Positions 61,501 to 64,000 of a stretch of 64,000 nucleotides of DNA are shown piece after piece. The notes under the pieces were generated by a model. It did not search any database. It was not told the origin of the DNA and saw nothing but the letters and a program-made list of their open reading frames with translations. The DNA comes from Escarpia spicata (taxonomy: Eukaryota > Annelida > Polychaeta > Sabellida > Siboglinidae): the NCBI GenBank assembly GCA_963995525.1, contig OZ023214.1:43457998-43521997 (forward strand), read 5' to 3'. Position 1 is the stretch's first letter; every line of letters begins with the position of its first letter. Both the position numbers and the translations under genes were made by a program.

Positions 61501-63514
61501 CTTACCACATCCATTCATTTATATAATATATTAATAACTTTAATATTGCATGCCAATTTTGAGACCGAATAACTCTTGTGGTTCACTGCTGAGCTTAGCT
61601 TCCAAAAAACTGAAGTTCCCTTAAAATTAAATTTGAATACTCTCATGAGTTCACTGATATGCTGACTTGAATGTGCAAAATAAAGTCACGGGAAATAAAG
61701 TAACAGGAAAAAGTCACATTATTACGTACATATATATACCGGTCATATAATTCTGTGTTAATGATACAAGTTGAAATACTAAACCCATCCAGGTGGAATA
61801 TTTGTCTTAAATAATCATAATGAAAGACAACTTTTATAAACAGTGCAGGACCGGCAGAGTTTCTTTGGAATACTCGTCTTAATCGTGCATCAAATTTTGA
61901 TGTTTTCTATTATGGATAAAAATGCAAGACTGTGGCACAGTTTCATGATCAAACTTTACTGTGCTTAATGAAAAGTGCAAGAATCTGTGATTGGTATAGA
62001 ATAGTCTTCTGTTCTATTAAAACAATATTGTGGTTTTTATCTCCTGTGACTTTTTTCTAGTTAGAACTGTGACTTTATTTGCATGGCTTCATGTTTTCCT
62101 GTGGCTTTGTTTCCGCACTACAGACACTTACATGGCGTCTTTGAATGTGCCATTGATCATGCCAGCAAGAGCCAGTCTTATTTTGTGTGCCTTGGCGCTG
62201 TTAGCCTTCAAGGGAAACACGAAGTCTGTGGATACAGTGTCAGACGTCATTCCTTTCTTCGACTCTCTGTAACAAGAGAACAACTGTCATGCTCTTGTCT
62301 TATATAATTTATAGTAACATCAGTAACATGAATAGTTATAACATTGTAACTGATTTAAAATGTTAGACATAGCCACATGTGTCAATGATCATTACAATGG
62401 ACTACATGTAATACACTCATGGATAATAACATCACAGATATACTAAAATCAAAGCCACTTGTGAAAAACAAAAAGGCTGAGACGGGAATCATTCCATATT
62501 CCTGTTGTGCTAAAATTGCACAAGTTTGGGATCAGTGGAAATATACTGTCAAGAGTGCAGAACAAATCAAGTGATGTGCCCCCCCCCCACACCCACAATG
62601 GACCAGTGGGGAAGAAAATGAACTGACCGTTTGATGATGACCGAGGTGTACATGTCGACATCGATGGAGTTATTCATGAAATCATCATTGAGATTGTGTA
62701 GACTTGGCGGACTGATATCCCACAGTGCCGATGACTCTCCGTTTATCTCAATCATATAGACATCCTCTGCCGAGTAGGCCGACAAGAACGCAGTCGCAGC
62801 CTGCAATAATAAGTTCAATAATTAGTCCATTTTTATTTTAGTGAACATGAGGTTGAACGTGAATATTACTATTAAATACAATCTTAAAGAAATTGTACAA
62901 AACACTAGAATGTTTATATTTTATTTCAGTTTACTGACTGAATCATATAAAAGGAAGTAATACATGAGTTAAGGTTCTGCTCCATAAGAAATTGTTATTT
63001 ACAGTGAACCATCCTGGTTGGATGGTGGGGCAAGAGAGAGCGCCAGATTGTTAATCATGGTTCAATTCCACCTGCCACCATTTTGAACCCTGGGCAATTT
63101 TGTTAACTTTCACATTGTCTGTGTCTTTTGGAAGAAACACGAAATGCCACTCGTCCCTTCTACCTGGTATCAGGGGAAGTAAAAGATACCACACAGGGTA
63201 AATGTGTAATCTGTCGTGTACTCATAAAGTGGTGGTCTCTTTCTCTGGTCCAATGGACCCTCCTTGTGACTGGAGCTGCTTCCTAGTTGGGCTTGTGAGA
63301 AATGCCAAATGTGCAGTGTATTTGATGGCAGTGTCATCACTGACATCCGACAGGAGTCTGTTGCAAGAAATGTGTGGTTTGATTACTGAACTCTGAGAAA
63401 GAAACAATTTTGATGACAAACCTTATTTTCTTTGTTCACTGTTTTCAACTTGCTGAAGTTGTAGTCGCTGAAGACTTTCATGAACCGCTGTGGAGACGTC
63501 ATGTGGAACACCGG
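58274..63514 (-). CDS. PIEZO: Piezo-type mechanosensitive cation channel, C-terminal exons (partial gene)
   Basis: Six consecutive coding exons read on the minus strand: 63514-63422, 62800-62628, 62266-62132, 60346-60264, 59594-59393 and 58535-58274 (TAG stop 58276-58274). Phases agree at every junction and all have GT-AG borders (first donor GTTTGT). The product matches the end of Piezo: the cap domain (ISPPSLHNL, then VFPRFMHVPATG, then NYSNVTLQLEQS), the pore-lining last helix (IIGLYVSFILVIGSFVR), and the C-terminal domain with DELPHVQRILHLCNDIYLVR, ALEEELVAKLIFLYRSP and TMIKWTR, which in vertebrate Piezo1 is almost the last sequence. Piezo forms a trimeric plasma-membrane channel opened by membrane tension. 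The N-terminal blades lie beyond position 64000. Introns contain two coding-derived minisatellites. Seen: exon structure and motifs; known: family function; inferred: orthology. Confidence 0.93.
58595..59112. repeat. 27-bp minisatellite in the last Piezo intron
   Basis: Unit 'cattcaagtagacagtgtca' plus 'atgatgt', about 18 copies with atgatgt/acaatgt alternation. The period is a multiple of three, so a frame stays open on the minus strand (NDIIDTVYL repeats). Confidence 0.93.
59393..59594 (-). CDS. PIEZO: Piezo cap exon beginning NYSNVTLQLEQS
   Basis: A 202-nt exon between acceptor TGTGTTTCAG and donor GGGTCAGT. It encodes the end of the extracellular cap (WWKLQEKIRPHPFDP, then NSLTIVTFNDRVAPDSLSF), which aligns with the vertebrate stretch ending in the 'FSDKVSPPSLGF' type motif. 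Its acceptor and first ~20 nt are the template of the tandem array that lies immediately upstream in the intron (59600-60235). Confidence 0.9.
59600..60235 (-). repeat. minisatellite made from the Piezo exon start and its 3' splice site
   Basis: Two unit types on the minus strand. One (about 41 bp) repeats the acceptor and exon start, TGTGTTTCAG|ACTACAGC: extra copies near 59640, 59680, 59945, 59985 and 60025. The other (48 bp) encodes sixteen-residue repeats of the type TDYSNVTLIVLSDIEV in the same frame as the real exon start (DNYSNVTLQLEQ). The array begins directly at the acceptor of exon 59594-59393. Confidence 0.9.
60500..60730. repeat. two-copy tandem duplication, about 115-125 bp
   Basis: 'gactgcggccacatgaccag' with 'aatcctggg' and 'tctgggtgtcaagcc' occur twice; further short duplications follow at 61020-61100 ('gacttgttgtt'). 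Confidence 0.85.
61100..62130. other. Piezo intron, nothing recognised
   Basis: AT-rich sequence without conserved exon or repeat. Confidence 0.4.
62628..63514 (-). CDS. PIEZO: Piezo cap exons (two exons)
   Basis: Exon 63514-63422 encodes PVFHMTSPQRFMKVFSDYNF and more; exon 62800-62628 encodes AATAFLSAYSAEDVYMIEI, then SSALWDISPPS. Both are in phase 0 with each other. The 'W-ISPP' motif is typical of the Piezo cap. Placing them in the extracellular cap is by family knowledge. Confidence 0.85.
63010..63190 (+). mobile_element. second tRNA-derived SINE family (candidate)
   Basis: 'tggttggatggtggggcaag' resembles a box A region, and GGTTCAATTCC (63059-63069) is a near-perfect B box at normal spacing, followed by a non-tRNA body to about 63190. 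Unrelated in sequence to family A. Confidence 0.6.
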
Positions 63515-63519
63515 CTGCA

Positions 63520-64000
63520 GAATAGCATACACAACAGGTTGCCAATTTAATATCTACTACTCTTCATATGGCATCAATTTTTAAAAGGAGCAACAAATCA
63601 AAATTTAAACATAAAATTAAGAATCTCTGTGTTCAAAAGTTTGTTAAAAAACAATGGTCTCTGTTTAATATTGGGAGTTATGAAAGACTGGACCAACTGT
63701 CTTTCAACTGTACAAACACAAGTTCACGCCATTGTGTAAATGATTTTTATGGTAAAGCAAGGATTTGACGATAAGTAAAAAGTTTCAATGTAATAATAAT
63801 ATCCACTTATGCCTATAATTCAACTTTACAGTTGTCTTTTTATGGTTCTGTGGCAACTGTTTTAACCAAAAAGTTACTTAATGTTTTTGAATGATACTGA
63901 TATACTTACAAGTAACACAGTTACAATGGTAAATGGTAGATTAAATCAGTTACCATAGCCTGTTGGAGATTAGCAAAGTTACTACAATGGCGTGCTGCAG
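63520..64000. other. Piezo intron at the right edge
   Basis: No further exon could be assigned with confidence before the window ends. Confidence 0.4.

Noticed and set aside
63953..64000. Possible further Piezo exon (HAIVVTLLISN) at the right edge
   Set aside because: No match I could recognise in Piezo and the borders cannot be tested at the window end.

Overview
The window is animal nuclear DNA: split genes with GT-AG introns, long AT-rich introns and dense selfish DNA (Ty3/gypsy, hAT, Tc1, several non-LTR families, tRNA-derived SINEs, MITEs, many minisatellites). Protein similarity recalled from known families, together with the repeat style, suggests an invertebrate, probably a lophotrochozoan such as a mollusc; this is an inference and I name no species. 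There are no bacterial operons, CRISPR arrays or ordinary prokaryotic features.

Three conserved genes lie head-to-tail on the minus strand, so transcription runs from high to low coordinates. (1) 63514-58274: the last six exons of a Piezo mechanosensitive channel (extracellular cap, last transmembrane helix, C-terminal domain); the gene continues beyond the right edge. (2) 53594-35154: an essentially complete ELMO/Ced-12 gene in about 20 coding exons (Ras-binding-like N terminus, armadillo repeats, ELMO domain, PH domain, proline-rich tail), the partner of Dock-family Rac activators. (3) 27690-7603: a nearly complete Sac1 phosphoinositide phosphatase gene (SACM1L orthologue) in about 18 exons, with the catalytic CxxCLDRTN region and two C-terminal membrane segments. 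The three work in different processes (mechanosensation, engulfment/migration, ER-Golgi PI4P turnover); I see no functional link beyond adjacency.

Selfish DNA by region: 1-3000 a 3' LTR and decayed pol of a Ty3/gypsy element joined to a ZBED5-like hAT transposase remnant; 3060-3640 a degenerate tandem repeat; 4470-5290 a decayed non-LTR reverse transcriptase tail; 8036-10200 an inverted-repeat element whose loop holds an internally deleted LINE; 12781-16626 a minisatellite of about 124 copies of 31 bp with nested higher-order duplications; 28250-30430 a motif-repeat region, a LINE tail and a 428-bp foldback element; 40402-42018 a Tc1 element interrupted by a 5'-truncated LINE with an 11-bp target duplication; 51290-51850 a reverse transcriptase fossil; eight copies of one SINE family scattered through all introns, one of which (57296-57620) keeps its tRNA-like head.

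The most unusual signal is that two minisatellites are built from exon edges. In Sac1 (21055-21840) the end of a coding exon plus its 5' splice site has been copied about a dozen times downstream. In Piezo (59600-60235) a 3' splice site plus the beginning of a coding exon has been copied upstream. Both introns therefore carry rows of near-perfect decoy splice sites. Other points of note are a GC-AG intron and a reading-phase conflict in Sac1, an N-terminal extension of Sac1, and a candidate 8-nt microexon in ELMO.
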